Source: Lepeophtheirus salmonis
Taxonomy: Eukaryota; Arthropoda; Copepoda; Siphonostomatoida; Caligidae
DNA: 64,000 bases
Assembly: GCF_016086655.4 (NCBI RefSeq)
Contig: NC_052135.2
Location: forward strand, 15,404,363 to 15,468,362
Direction: 5' to 3'
The notes below the pieces were generated by a model. That model was not told the DNA's origin, searched no databases, and was given only the letters and a program-made list of their open reading frames with translations. Shown one piece after another: positions 53,832 to 64,000 of this stretch (the stretch's first letter is position 1; each line of letters starts with the position of its first letter). The position numbers were made by a program, and so were the translations under genes.

Positions 53832-55038
53832 CTGGGCCGTGCAAAATTATTTACCGATGATGTAAATATACTTTTTAAGAGGTTTGGGGGCAACCAATCT
53901 GATTGTTTGTATTGTTACAGTTAAAATAAACAAAAATCCTTCCTATGAGAGCGTAAACACTTCCACACGTAACACCATGTCCAATCAGAAAACAAAGAGG
54001 ATCGAAATGGCAGCCCTCCTCCTAGCGGGAGTGCCTCATAACAACATTAAGGAACAGGTTGGGGCCTCGTTGAAGACAATTTACAACGTTTCCAAGCCCT
54101 TGGAGGCTGGGGGTGATCTCAAGCATTCCCCTGGGGCTGGCAGGAAGCCCACTGTCTCAGCAAGACAAGTAAAGGCAGTGTTCAAGAGGACTCCCAACAG
54201 GTCCATTGCCGACATGGGCAGAAAGATGGGAACGTCGAGATCAACTGTTTCAAGGGCATTGAAAAGGGCTGGAGGAAAGTCCCCGAGGCGTACTGAACGC
54301 CCTCTACTAACTGAACGTCAGCGAGAAGTCAGACTTGAGCGTGCCAGAAAATCTTGAATTATATCAAGAGCTCATCTGGAAGCATCATCATTTTTCAGAG
54401 GAGAACACTTTTACGGTCGATCCTGTATTCAAAATAACCGTGTTGTGAGCTTTGGAGATGTGCAAGATAAGCACCGCTATGTGGCAACAACAAAGCACCC
54501 TGCTTCGGTGATGATGTTGGGTCTCGTGCCCTCCAACGGGAAGGCCATGAGGCAAAGGTCCTTCCGTGGATCAAATCCATAGTCGGCAACTCTCCTTGGG
54601 TTTTTCAACAGGATGGAACACCCGCCCACGCTTCCAAGAAAGCTCAGGAGTTGCTCAAGGACAACATGAACTTTTGGCCCAAGGACTACTGGCCCCCTCA
54701 GAGCCCAGATCTGAACCCACTAGACTTATCTATCTAGGCGCACGTGGAGACCAAGGCTTGCAAAAAACGACACTAGAACATAAATGCCTTAAAGGCTGCT
54801 GTCAACAAGGCCTGGGCCTCCATGGACGCCGATTTTATCCAGCAAGTCTGTGGCAGCTTCAGACGTCGCCTGACCAGTGTCATTGAGTCAAATGGTGGCT
54901 ACATTGATTAAATTTGATCACAAACTATTTTATTATTCTAAAAATCTTTGAATAATTGTTTCTCAAGTCATTCGAAATGTCATTATTGTTTGCGATATAT
55001 TCTGAACAATAATCGGTAAATAATTCTGCACGGCCCGG
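53832..55038 (+). mobile_element. Tc1-like element, family D, near full length (1207 bp)
   Basis: The left end CTGGGCCGTGCAAAATTATT follows TA (53830-53831). The right end in reverse complement is CCGGGCCGTGCAGAATTATT, ending at 55038, and the TA there has become TT. The TIRs run for about 27 bp (through TTACCGAT). The transposase is in the forward direction. Confidence 0.9.
53977..54911 (+). pseudogene. Tc1-like transposase, family D, disrupted
   Basis: The ATG at 53977 (MSNQKTKRIEMAALLLAGVP) opens a 127-codon frame to 54357 with a helix-turn-helix (HNNIKEQVGASLKTIYNVSK) and a second one (NRSIADMGRKMGTSRSTVSR). A TGA ends it. The first catalytic block (54395-54425) is scrambled: only the words TFTVDPVFK in another frame remain. 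Further on, ASVMMLGLVPSNGKA, PWVFQQDGTPAHASKKAQEL, YWPPQSPDLNPLDLSI and IQQVCGSFRRRLTSVIESNG, then GYID and TAA at 54909-54911, are readable across frames. There are 36 residues between the Asp of QQD and the Asp of NPLD. Stops include a TAG where Trp is expected after LSI. Confidence 0.85.
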
Positions 55039-55319
55039 TTTATGAACTATCGAGTTCCATAAAACAGCAGAATAATTGAATGAAGATCCAGTGACGAACA
55101 GATAGAGTTTTCATCTACCATCCACTGCTCCTTCATTGAAGTTCTTGAGTTTTTTTCTCCTTAGGTCAACTCTGCTTTGTCTTCCACTCTAAAGAAACTA
55201 TTCAATCGATAAGTGTTCTTGATATATAATGCAGAAATGACTCATCTCCATCGCATTGATATCAATTCAGTTTATAAGGTGGAGTTTGAGATGATTGTTC
55301 TATATGGATAATTATATAA

Positions 55320-55510
55320 CCTTGACATTTTAAGCTTCATCCCTGATTAGTGATTTCTTTAATACTTGTGAGTCTCTTTTGTGATTGGAAAACAAGTGGA
55401 GGAAGATTATAAACTCTTAAAGATAATATGACTCTCTTTTCTCGATAGTTTTGTCTGCAAAAATATTCAATTCTGTTATTGCATATAAATAGTTATTGTA
55501 TCTTGTATCA
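55320..55510 (+). repeat. Diverged local duplication, left copy
   Basis: Order of words: TTGACATTTTAAGCTTCATC, AAACTCTTAAAGATAATATG, TCTTTTCTCGATAG, TTATTGCATATAAATAGTTA. The same order occurs at 55790-55980, about 470 bases downstream, in the same direction. Confidence 0.55.
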
Positions 55511-55789
55511 AATCATCCTTTACTTATATTATTGAAAAATATAATGGAAAATACAGTGAGGAACAAAGAAAATTATCATTCTCCACCCAAAAATCCTTCA
55601 ATACAACTCTTTTGTTCAATCTTCATAAAGCCGACTCCTATTTTAAGTAAAAATTTTCCTTGATAAGATACATTTAGTGTCCTTTATGTCTATAACGCAC
55701 GAATTACTACTAAATAGTTTCTATCACAAATATCAATTCCATTTAAAAGTTTGAATTTGTGGTATATTGCAAATATAGACAATGATACA

Positions 55790-55980
55790 TTTTGAACACT
55801 TCAAGCCTCACTCCCAATTTCTTTAGTATTCGTATGACTATTTTTCCATTGAAAAAAAGAAAAGAAAGAAAGATAGTTTTCAACTCTCGAAGATAATATG
55901 TTCCACTTTTCTCCATATTTAGGTCTACAATGCAATTTTTCAATTACATATAAATAGTTATTGGAAATTGGTAAGTTATG
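55790..55980 (+). repeat. Diverged local duplication, right copy
   Basis: Order of words: ACATTTTGAACACTTCAAGC, CAACTCTCGAAGATAATATG, CTTTTCTCCATATTTAGG, TACATATAAATAGTTATTGG. It is a partner of 55320-55510. Confidence 0.55.
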
Positions 55981-56348
55981 GAAGGAGGACTCCGTGCTAT
56001 CCTGGCTGAAAGAGAAGAGCCTCTCCGTTTTATTTTTTCCGACTTGTTGGTGAAGACTATTGACGTAACAAGACGATATCGTAGACATTTATCTTTTGAA
56101 TCGGCAAATGGATTTCTCTTGACCGATCTCCATCCCACTTTATCGATTCCCGTGTCTGTTCTATTCAGCTTTCGGAGTCGTTTGGATACTAAAAGAATGG
56201 GGGGGGGGTTAGATACTTTCATTTTCACGCATTCCTTTTGAAAATATTGTATATTGAGACCCTCCAACACAATATAAAATGGGATGTGTGGACTCATACT
56301 TATATATATATATATATTGCATGAAAATGATACGGTTGGCCATAACAA
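55944..56348. other. Segment open on both strands, unrecognised
   Basis: The plus strand is open at 55978-56241 (87 codons, MEGGLRAILAEREEPLRFIF...) and the minus strand at 56348-55944 (134 codons, containing KRLRKLNRTDTGIDKVGWRS). The stretch is GC-richer than its surroundings. A strong donor-like GTAAGT is at about 55970 on the plus strand. No domain was recognised in either direction. It could be an exon, a degraded element or chance. Confidence 0.2.
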
Positions 56349-57852
56349 AATTTAGAGAGTAAGATTGATTTTATTTCAAAGGCCTCTAGCGAGTAAAAAA
56401 TATTGCATGGCATGCCAGTACATTCTTTTTTGATCTAAGAAATAACAATGTTATGACTTATCAATTTCATAAATGAAATCTCAGAGGCGTTTTGTATGTA
56501 GCATCGAGCGTACCCTTGTATTTACAAAATTAAATACAAATATTACATTAAAATAAAAAAAAAAAAAAAAAATCAGTTTTAGCAACAGCTAATAAGCGCC
56601 CTAGAAACTAAAGTACTCCTTGGCTCATCACATCATAATTTCAAAAAAATCTGAAGCTGTTATTTTTATTATTCACTCATTCTTGAGGAGTTAAAAATCT
56701 AAGTATTGAGAAACTACGTGTGAGGGTGCTAATGAAAAAGGAAAATTAACCCTGAAGTTTTCTTGGGGAAGTTATCTACTATATTAATCAAACAAAGTTT
56801 TTCTATTCGTCAAGCCTAATAACTCCGGGCATTGCCGGGAACTACTGCTATTATTTACATATTTAACAAACTTATACTTGCATAATATTATAATGACTTT
56901 CTTATTTCTTCTTGGTTCTTTCAATTTTACATATTTTTTTACTGTGTTGTTTGTTAAATCATTTTAAAATATTGCCGTTCTGTTTGGTTTAGTCCTAAAT
57001 CTTAAGGACGTATCCGAATTGAACGCCAAATATTTGTTAAAACAATTAAACAAACAAAAAAATAAAAAAAATCGAAAATCTGTACATAAAATCGATAGAA
57101 CGTTGAATATATATATAATAAAAAAACTCTACTTACAATAGTATGAGCATATAAGTTTTTGTTCTTTTTGTGAAGATATTTTATTATTTGAATTGAAAAT
57201 ATCCTATCAAATGGAAATTATTGAGTAAGATACAGTGCCATGCACTAAAAAGGTTTTTTAGGGTGGTTTAATTTTAAACTAAAAGATTAATTTATGTCCC
57301 ATATATCGATATTCTTCAATTTGATTCTGTTTATTTTTCATATGCTTTTTACTAGTCATAATTTGAATAAAAGTCTTATTTAAAAAAAAAAATGCTAGTC
57401 GTGAAAAAGTAAATATTATTTTAACTTCCAAACCAAAAAGGCCTTTCTGTTAAAGGAGAAACATTTGTTGCTCTTACTCACATCCTACCATTTTTTAATG
57501 CTACAAATTGAAACGAGGTCTCAGAGGTAAAAGTAAATTTAATGTATAATAGTCATATGAATCCCATGACTCTACTCAATATCCAATATCGGTAATTGAT
57601 TGCAAAAACAAAACAAGACACACATAAATAAACTCGATACAAGTATATAGGGTGTTTAATGTATTGTGTATTAACGTGGCGTTTCTGAAATGATAGGCTC
57701 ACTTGGTTTTGGAACAGTGCTGCATACACGAAACTTGACAATGGAAGCAATACTTTATTGAAGACAAGTTAAAATCAATTAAGTTAATGTGGTGATGCAT
57801 TAGAAAGTATATTTGTTTTTTTACTAAACTTAATGTAATGAGTCCTTGGCAT
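56349..57852. other. AT-rich sequence, no gene seen
   Basis: A poly-A run lies at about 56552-56571. The segment 56823-56853 (CTCCGGGCATTGCCGGGAAC) resembles 32890-32920 inverted. The 57553-57750 minus frame is featureless. Confidence 0.45.
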
Positions 57853-57979
57853 TTAGCTAGTGAACGTGATGTTGGCCTTCTTAAGTGTGACTAGAGGAGT
57901 TGGAGGTATCCATACGCTCATTTGGCCGATGGTAGAGCCATCAGAAACGAGCCTGAAGATAAGCCTAAACCAGGAAATC
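57853..57979 (-). CDS. Possible 3' exon, unrecognised
   Basis: On the minus strand a pyrimidine-rich CTACTTTGATTTTCAG acceptor-like site (AG at 57981-57980) precedes a GC-richer segment. It translates ISWFRLIFRLVSDGSTIGQM and SVWIPPTPLVTLKKANITFT with a stop at 57855-57853. The same frame is open upstream to 58038, so the acceptor is not required by the frame. No domain was recognised. It is weakly supported as a host exon. Confidence 0.2.
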
Positions 57980-58038
57980 CTGAAAATCAAAGTAGAGTGG
58001 TAAAATTTATCAGTGCAAAATATATCTGCAAATCTCAT

Positions 58039-58998
58039 TAATCTCTGCTTAAGCTTTAAAAAAGGCTCAAAGCCAAAGGGTATCCAATTAATATAGATAC
58101 CCTTATTATAATGGTTTTATTGTAGCTGTCTTTCTAGTTATACACATTAAATGAGAGACCCCTTATTAGGGTATATATATAGTAGGGCAAATAACCATAT
58201 TTAATGATGACGTGAATTCGTTTTGAGAGTAAATATAGCCATTAAATAAGTTACTCTTGACTTTAATTGACATGAATTACATTTTAGTGTAAATTTTAGT
58301 GTCTCTTGAAAAAACCGGACATTAATTATGTTCAAATGTAATTATTTTACAAAAAGTAACATTTATAGTGTAAATGTCATTTTAAATAATAATAAAAATT
58401 ATCCCCTCTCCATTTAATATCCAAATTATAACTTAGTAACCCAAGTCAAAATTTTAACTCCTTCTTTAATTCTATATGTAGTGTGTTTTCTAGTATTTTT
58501 TACCTTTTTTATATGTTTCATACAACTTTTGACTTAGACAACAATAACATTCATCTACGAAAAAATTAAAATTAACATTTATGAAACTTTATGTAGATTT
58601 GAAAAATGGGCCTGTTCATATTTTAATTCAAAAAATACAATCCTGAGAAAATGCAAATTAAATGTAAAAAATCACCCTTTTGAAAAGATTCTTGCTGGTT
58701 CACTGAAAAAATGATTGGGGTAAAAAGGTTTCGGACAATATGATTGTGTGTAATTTAATTGCAAGACAATATTATTGTGTGCAATTTAATTGCAACTATA
58801 TAAAATTCGACAACCAAATTATTGAACGATTAAAAAATTCCACTGAATCCGATTCCCTGAGCATCATGGATTCCTTTTAAAATCTAAAAATGCACCCTGA
58901 CCCTCAAAATATACAAGTGAAGTTTTAGGCCCCAAGGCAAGTTAAATTCGTCCACCACCACTTCTCTGAGCATCAAGACATGAGCATGAGATTTGTTC
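58039..58998. other. AT-rich spacer
   Basis: A local direct duplication ATTGTGTG.AATTTAATTGCAA occurs twice near 58743-58795. Nothing else was recognised. Confidence 0.5.
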
Positions 58999-59172
58999 AT
59001 TCAATTTGTGTAAACGTAGTTCTAAAAAATGTGTTATCAAGTCATCTGTCACGGGTGGTATTCCATGCCAATAAAGCAACAAAATTAGATGCGTTCTGTA
59101 AGTCGACGTTTTGTCTATTTAACTTTTTGTGCTTTTCGACGTTTTGATGGCTGATATTTTATCCACGCAGCA
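58999..59172 (+). repeat. TTTTGTC minisatellite plus conserved core, copy 2
   Basis: The core GTGTAAACGTAGTTCTAAAA ... TATCAAGTCATCTGTCACGG ... GTGGTATT ... GCAACAAAATTAGATGCG (59008-59095) is followed by four units of the GACGTTTTGTC type (59103-59170) ending in ACGCA. At 22944-23115 the same parts occur in the order units-core. Confidence 0.7.
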
Positions 59173-59839
59173 TTTAGCTACAAGTAAATTTATGCTCTTT
59201 TTTCTTTTGTGTTAGAGAAAAAAGGTTGAGTGCAATGCAACAAATTAATGTTTTTTGTATAAACACATAAAACAATAATATTTCTTTCATCTCATATGCG
59301 AATAATACTTTTTATTTATCAGTATTTCTACACTCAACATACCTTTTGCGTAATTATATATTTCTTTTTACATTACCCATGATGTAGGTAGATTATTTTG
59401 CTCATACCATCATAATAACCACATTCATTTATATACAGCAACGTATGTAATAAGCTACTCCCCCCCCCCACTGCTTTCCCTTATTACATATTTTCTCCTT
59501 CAGGTAAATATTTTATGGTCTTCATATAGAATAACACCAGTGGTTTTATGAACATCTCCTAACCACATAAGAAACATAAATTTCTTGATATTTTTTTATA
59601 TCTTACATATAATAATCAGGTTTTTTCTTTATTTCCCCTCTTTAAGGAATGGAGTAAAAAATGACGTTGACACTTGTTCCCCTTTTTTTCCCAAACAATC
59701 GCTTCTAATAATTTCTCCTCATTTGGGAGTAAAAATTTGGGGTGACTATTCCAAGTCTCTATAATTTCATTTATCTATCCAAATTGGTGATGGGACGATA
59801 ATAAATACACTTTGCTATTGATGGCGTAGTCGGAATATC
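59173..59839. other. AT-rich sequence with a duplicated segment
   Basis: ATAATCAGGTTTTTTCTTTA and CTTTAAGGAATGGAGTAAAA at about 59611-59660 recur at 60363-60425 (AATAATCAGGTTTTTAGC, CTTGAAGGAATGGAGTAATA). The AT array at 59840-60185 lies between the two. Confidence 0.5.
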
Positions 59840-60185
59840 TATTATATATTCATTTTTTTGGGCACCCCCACCAAAAAAAAATATTTTTTGATTAAAAAAA
59901 AAAAAACAATCCAAAAGTTTCCAAATATATAGCTATACGCACAAAATGTAATTTTTTGATGGAAGATTTCAAAAATCTACTGCTATTCACAAAAATGAAA
60001 TCTTTAATATAAAATTTTTTGAATAAAAAAATTCAAATATTAAATTTTTCGTAGAAAAATTTGAAAAATACATAGTTATTTATAGAAAAGTAAATTTTTT
60101 AGAAAAAAAATTGAACTATTAAATTTTCTAGTAAAAATATATATATTTTTTTTTTTTTTTTGGGGGAGGAAGGGAGTTCTATTTT
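59840..60185 (+). repeat. AT-rich array family, copy 6
   Basis: It begins with TTGGGCACCCCCACC (about 59858) and has units with AGCTATACGCACAAAATG and CTGCTATTCACAAAAATG. It ends in TTTTCTAGTAAAAATATATA and a G-rich stretch (GGGGGAGGAAGGGAG), like the 6399 and 37562 ends. Confidence 0.65.
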
Positions 60186-60557
60186 TTTCATACCTTAGAA
60201 AAGTAACAAATAAGAAACAAAATAAATTATTTCCCCGTTACCGATCCTGAATTCAGAAAATAAAACACGAATCTACGATTCCAGATTAAGATTCTAATTA
60301 ATCATTCCATCATAAAAACCATATACTCTCTTCATATATCATCAAATTCTCGACATATGGAATAATCAGGTTTTTAGCTTATCTTGTTTTCTTTATTTCG
60401 CTTCTTGAAGGAATGGAGTAATAAGTAACCTATTCCAAGTTTTTTTGAATTCCATGTCTCATGTAGATAAATTGTTCATTTCACAAAAATCTGTCTTTAT
60501 GTCATTGATTAAACGAAAAACATTAAAATGTTACATTGCAAATAGTATTAAATTAAG
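60186..60557. other. AT-rich spacer
   Basis: Contains the second copy of the duplicated segment noted at 59611 (60363-60480). No gene. Confidence 0.5.
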
Positions 60558-60607
60558 TTCTCATTTTTCACAATAAATTAAGATCTCATTTTTCACAATA
60601 AATTAAG
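60558..60607. repeat. Two-copy 25-bp tandem repeat
   Basis: TTCTCATTTTTCACAATAAA+TTAAG is followed directly by ATCTCATTTTTCACAATAAA+TTAAG, differing only at the first base. Confidence 0.85.
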
Positions 60608-60634
60608 TCCTTTTCATATTGAATGTATCGTTGC

Positions 60635-60800
60635 TGGTTGGTTTTTTGGAGTATGATTTCATAGGTTTACTTTGCCTCTTTGTCCGATACTCCTCCTAAA
60701 AAATCGACCTAAAGACTCAACAACAAACGATACCAAAAATTGACAAGTTTCTAAAGGCCAATGAGACATAGTTCTACTTGGCCCGTTGATCCACCAAAAA
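60635..60800. repeat. MITE-like repeat T, copy 2
   Basis: TTTGGAGTATGATTTCATAG, TTTACTTTGCCTCTTTGTCC, GATACTCCTCC, AAAATCGACCTAAAGACTCA parallel 2848-2914 in order. TAGTTCTACTTGGCCCGTTG, ATCCACCAAAAATC at the end mirrors the inverted left arm of copy 1. Confidence 0.6.
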
Positions 60801-62159
60801 TCTTATGCCATTTGATATATTAAAAAAAAATCTCTTTATAATAATTCTTCTCAAATACATGTATTTATTGAAACACTTCTATTTTAAAAGTTCATCTTTT
60901 TAAGTAATTCATCATTCCGGAATCATCTTAAGCTATTTTGAAGCTTTTACAATCAGTATTTTAAAGTTCGTATTAAATGGGATTAGTAATAGTATAAGTG
61001 GTTATTGTATCGTTATAACTACAGATACATAAAGGAAGGAGACGACAAACATATCAATGTGGGGAAAAAATGATCAAGTGTGTCTGAATGAGTGAATATA
61101 ATTTCGATAGTAGGTATTTGATTTTTTGTTTCATTAATATTTCAACCGTCTTTTCTCCTCTTTCTTTAGAGTTTTATTTATTTATAACGATACCCAGTGT
61201 TGTACCAACTCCTGTAAAAAAGTTAATATCAGTATTTGAGTACTTTTTCATATAAAAATATTGCATTTAAATATTATTTATTTTAATATAAAAGAATAAT
61301 TTTTTCCACTGCATATAACTTTGAATAGTATGAAAATTAATGACAATTGAAAAAAATTACATTTTAATGGAACTCTAAACTAAAACAATCCATTTGACAA
61401 TAGTTTAATCAAAAAAGACGAAATTTAAACAATAAATATGAATCCGTCACTTTGTGATTCAGATTTATTTGGAGTGAACTGCCTCAACTTCTTTGTTTAT
61501 TAATTGTAGCTGCAAGTACTATTGGCTATCTACCCTATAATTAAAGCTCTTGTTTGCTTTCGTTTTCGGAAGAGATTTTGAGAGTACATTCAAGTTTTCA
61601 TTCTGTCATATCCAAAAATGATTTATTTTAGGGTTCAGATATAAAATGACTCGTGTTCTTCATCTATTCCTATAAAGTCAATTTATTTGTTTCTAAAAAA
61701 TAAATTATTTAACTCCCCTGATGCATTTAATAGATTTTCCTTCTTTATTTTGTTTAGATAAAGAAAGTAAATGCAATAAACATGCACAAAAAAGCTCTTA
61801 AATTACATACAAACAATCATCAATTGATTTGAATAATAAATGCTACTATACATCTCTGAAGTAAAGAAGGTTTTAACATAATATAGGTATTATTTTTTTA
61901 TTCATCCAAATATTGCATAACACATATATGTATGCATATATATCTTTGTATGCAGTTTAAATTATTCAGTAATATATTGTGGATAATTTAAAATTTTTTT
62001 TAAGTCTATATAATTCGTGTTTTGATGGAACTTAGGTACCGAGTGATCCATTAAAATCTGAATACTTTGAATATTAAACTTCAACAAGATATACTTTATT
62101 AATTAACAATATGATTTTAACAAAAATAGTACTATAAATAGATGTTTGTCTGACCTCTC
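60801..62159. other. AT-rich sequence, no gene seen
   Basis: No open frame longer than about 60 codons with any motif occurs. Nothing else was recognised. Confidence 0.5.
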
Positions 62160-62690
62160 TTAATCATTAATGTAGCCACCCTTAGCGGCAGTGATGTTCC
62201 AGGCGGTAGTTGAGGACTGTTACTGGCGTTTAGGTCCTCGGTATTTAGATGACGGGTACTACAGGCCTTCCTCTTGACATGCATCCAGAAGGTGTAGTCA
62301 AGGGGATTGGTATTAAGGTTGTAAGGGGGGGGGGTAAAAGTGCCAAAAAGAGATCAATTGAACTCAAAAGACTAGTTTAAAACTGTCTCCAAAGAGTCTT
62401 GCAATAGGCGAGATGTATTTTTCCACCATCACAAGGTTCCATTCACTTTTTGATAGCTCTCTTAACAGTCTTGTGTGAAACCCTGAGATCTCCAATATGG
62501 GCACTTTTTGATTTGAGGTGATTGACCTGGTTTGTTTTCTTTAACTTCTTCGGGTCTATTTTGGCCTGTTTGATATATATCTTCTTCTTCTCCAACGTTT
62601 TGGACTTGCTGACGTCGTAGACTATGTTCTCGGATGTTTCTTGGAGTGCACAAATGGAAATGCATTGATCACGTTCAAGTGTCATTTTCT
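62160..62690 (-). pseudogene. Tc1-like transposase, central deletion
   Basis: Antisense from the ATG at 62685: MTLERDQCISICALQETSEN, then KKKIYIKQAKIDPKKLKKTN, then LKSKSAHIGDLRVSHKTVKR, a second helix-turn-helix-like region, up to about 62443. After a gap the C-terminal part appears at 62315-62165: YNLNTNPLDYTFWMHVKRKA, CSTRHLNTEDLNAS and AAKGGYIND, the usual tail of DDxD Tc1-like transposases. The first and second catalytic Asp blocks are missing; the NPLD Asp remains. The G-run at 62326-62336 sits where the SPDLN motif should be. No TIRs were convincingly found. Confidence 0.75.
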
Positions 62691-62758
62691 CTATTTTTGC
62701 GTTAGCTAGAGAGCTTAAGTTTGTTTTGTTTTGTAACTAATTATTTATACTTCAATAT

Positions 62759-62787
62759 ATTGAAATATGAATTAATCATATTTCAAT
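62759..62787. repeat. Perfect 12-bp hairpin
   Basis: ATTGAAATATGA, loop ATTAA, then TCATATTTCAAT. It lies about 70 bases upstream of the transposase start of the preceding element, so it could belong to the element's end. Confidence 0.8.
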
Positions 62788-63172
62788 GTACCACCCGCCA
62801 TAGAGCATTTTCACTAATGTCAAGATACCAATATTTTTGTACTGATTCATGTAACAAAATTTGTATAACTATTTTAGTACATTTTTGACAAATAATATTA
62901 AACAAAAATATGGTTAAGGGCAATTCATTTGCAAATCGACCCTAAATCGGTTAGATTTAGTAATGGACTATTTGATTTGAAATTTCAGATCACTGATGAT
63001 GGGTAAATTTGTAGAACAACCGACAACTCACTATATAATACTACGTAAGGAGCTCAGAAGTTTAGAGGATTTCGTGGCCAACGGATTAATTTTTATTAGA
63101 ACATAATGCTTCCAAGTATCGGTTGCAATATCAATTTGCTATAGTACCGTTTTAAATGTGTAAGTACCCCGG

Positions 63173-63220
63173 AACAATAATTGCACCGGTATACTGAACA
63201 ACAATTACACCGGTATACTG
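63173..63220. repeat. Two-copy 24-bp tandem repeat
   Basis: AACAATAATTGCACCGGTAT+ACTG is followed by AACAACAATTACACCGGTAT+ACTG, with two differences, and a partial third start AACAACAATA. Confidence 0.88.
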
Positions 63221-64000
63221 AACAACAATACAGATTACATAAAAAACCCAAAATGGCATCATTTTGATATTGATATTGAATAATAACGACAAATTTCTGA
63301 TAAATATACAAAGGAAACTTCATCAGATGGATTTCAAAAATGAAAAAAACAACTAAACTGTCTATAAAATATAGTAACTAGGTTTTTATTTTAATAAAAT
63401 TAGGTTGCTTATGTATACATGGCTGACTTTCAAAATGAAAACGTGATTTAAGCGTATAATCTCTATATGTTCAAATGGTTTTTTGGTTGATCTATAGAAT
63501 AAATATTTTACAAACTTAGTTTCCTTTATTTTTTTCAGTGAATATAAACATGTGTATTTGATTAGATATTATTTACATAAATAAACCCTGTATTTACAAG
63601 ACAGAACTAAGAGTATGACATCATTGTGTCCTCACAATTATATGTGGTGGCTGTGATGACAAAGCTTTTTCACTACCCTTGCATCTCTTTCAGGGGCAAA
63701 GCTCCAACTACATAGATAAATGATATTCAGCTCTGATTGATTCTGATGGTATAATAAAAAGTAACTAATCAATTTATTTCCTTTAGTTTTTTCCATAATA
63801 TAAGCTTTGATATTCCTCATTCAGAAGAAGAAAAAGCCATATGCACTGTTTTGGAAATTAGAAAGCCTTCGTAGGTCAATCAATTACAGAGAATGAAGTG
63901 ATTTTTGCGATGAATCTTAGGCCTTTTTTGCTATATGCTGCTGCTATATATGCAGCTTTTTCTTGAAAGATTCCCCAGCTGCATAGTACTTCCTGAAATT
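63221..64000. other. AT-rich sequence to window end
   Basis: No gene, RNA gene or repeat was recognised. The minus-strand frame 63638-63820 has no motif. Confidence 0.5.

Noticed and set aside
57640..57720. Tc1/mariner end suggested by ATAGGGTGTTTAATG
   Set aside because: No matching inverted end or transposase segment was found nearby.
63173..63220. CRISPR array
   Set aside because: Two adjacent 24-bp units without spacers in a eukaryote-like window; it is a simple tandem repeat.
1..64000. Bacterial or phage origin, with operons and ribosome binding sites
   Set aside because: Long AT-rich gene-free stretches, Tc1/mariner, hAT, gypsy and SINE content, and absence of long intact open frames all point to an animal genome.

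Overview
The window looks like non-genic (intergenic or intronic) DNA from an AT-rich animal genome that is saturated with transposable-element remnants. No bacterial-type operons are visible: no ribosome binding sites and no runs of adjacent genes. Coding-like sequence is confined to GC-richer islands that encode broken transposases of the IS630-Tc1-mariner superfamily, one hAT transposase and one Ty3/gypsy fragment. The coexistence of many DD37D-type Tc1-like families with 'SPDLNPLDY'-type motifs, in a background that is visibly about 70% A+T, fits a copepod crustacean such as a salmon-louse-like genome. That is inference from element style only; no host gene identifies the species.

Layout. 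0-10 kb: a broken Tc1-like fragment (829-1310), inverted copies of an interspersed repeat (1925-2530), a foldback MITE (2756-2912), a TIR-bounded Tc1 deletion derivative (3499-4061), two AT-rich arrays (4495-4790, 5690-6440) and a mariner chimera (8660-9403). 10-20 kb: a Tc1 remnant (9740-10075), a tRNA-derived SINE (12385-12590), copies of a repeat here called W, and Tc1-like elements with TIRs at 15306-16428 and 18837-19696. 20-32 kb: a second mariner chimera (21077-21605), a TTTTGTC minisatellite element (22944-23115), a deleted Tc1-like element (24021-24921), the second SINE copy (28508-28735), a mariner C-terminal remnant (29990-30400) and a rosa-like DD41D element (31302-32217). 33-40 kb: a small MITE, the best-preserved Tc1-like element (34273-35540), a sister of the 24 kb element (35789-36563), a hairpin-bearing AT array and a Tc1-like element sister to the one at 15.3 kb (38351-39458). 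40-48 kb: mostly AT-rich unassigned sequence, plus a Ty3/gypsy remnant (46570-47321) abutting a mariner 5' half (47335-47792). 49-55 kb: a 2.5 kb hAT element with 8-bp target duplication and an internal poly(A)-tailed block (49006-51476), a second DD41D fragment, and a Tc1-like element (53832-55038). 55-64 kb: a diverged local duplication, repeats, a fifth to seventh copy of the AT-array family, and a deleted Tc1-like copy (62160-62690).

No element here appears able to move on its own: every transposase reading frame carries stops, frameshifts or deletions. Several copies do keep recognisable TIRs and TA duplications, so they could have been moved in trans. The most interesting signals are structural: (i) two mariner copies 12 kb apart that share the same inverted head-to-tail junction, so a rearranged element amplified; (ii) a dispersed family of AT-rich arrays with hAT-like C-rich termini; (iii) a TIR-bounded Tc1 derivative that keeps only DNA-binding domains; (iv) a hAT element whose core was replaced by a poly(A)-tailed block. 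Three or four short open segments with plausible splice acceptors or raised GC might be host exons, but the support is weak. I found no convincing novel gene system.
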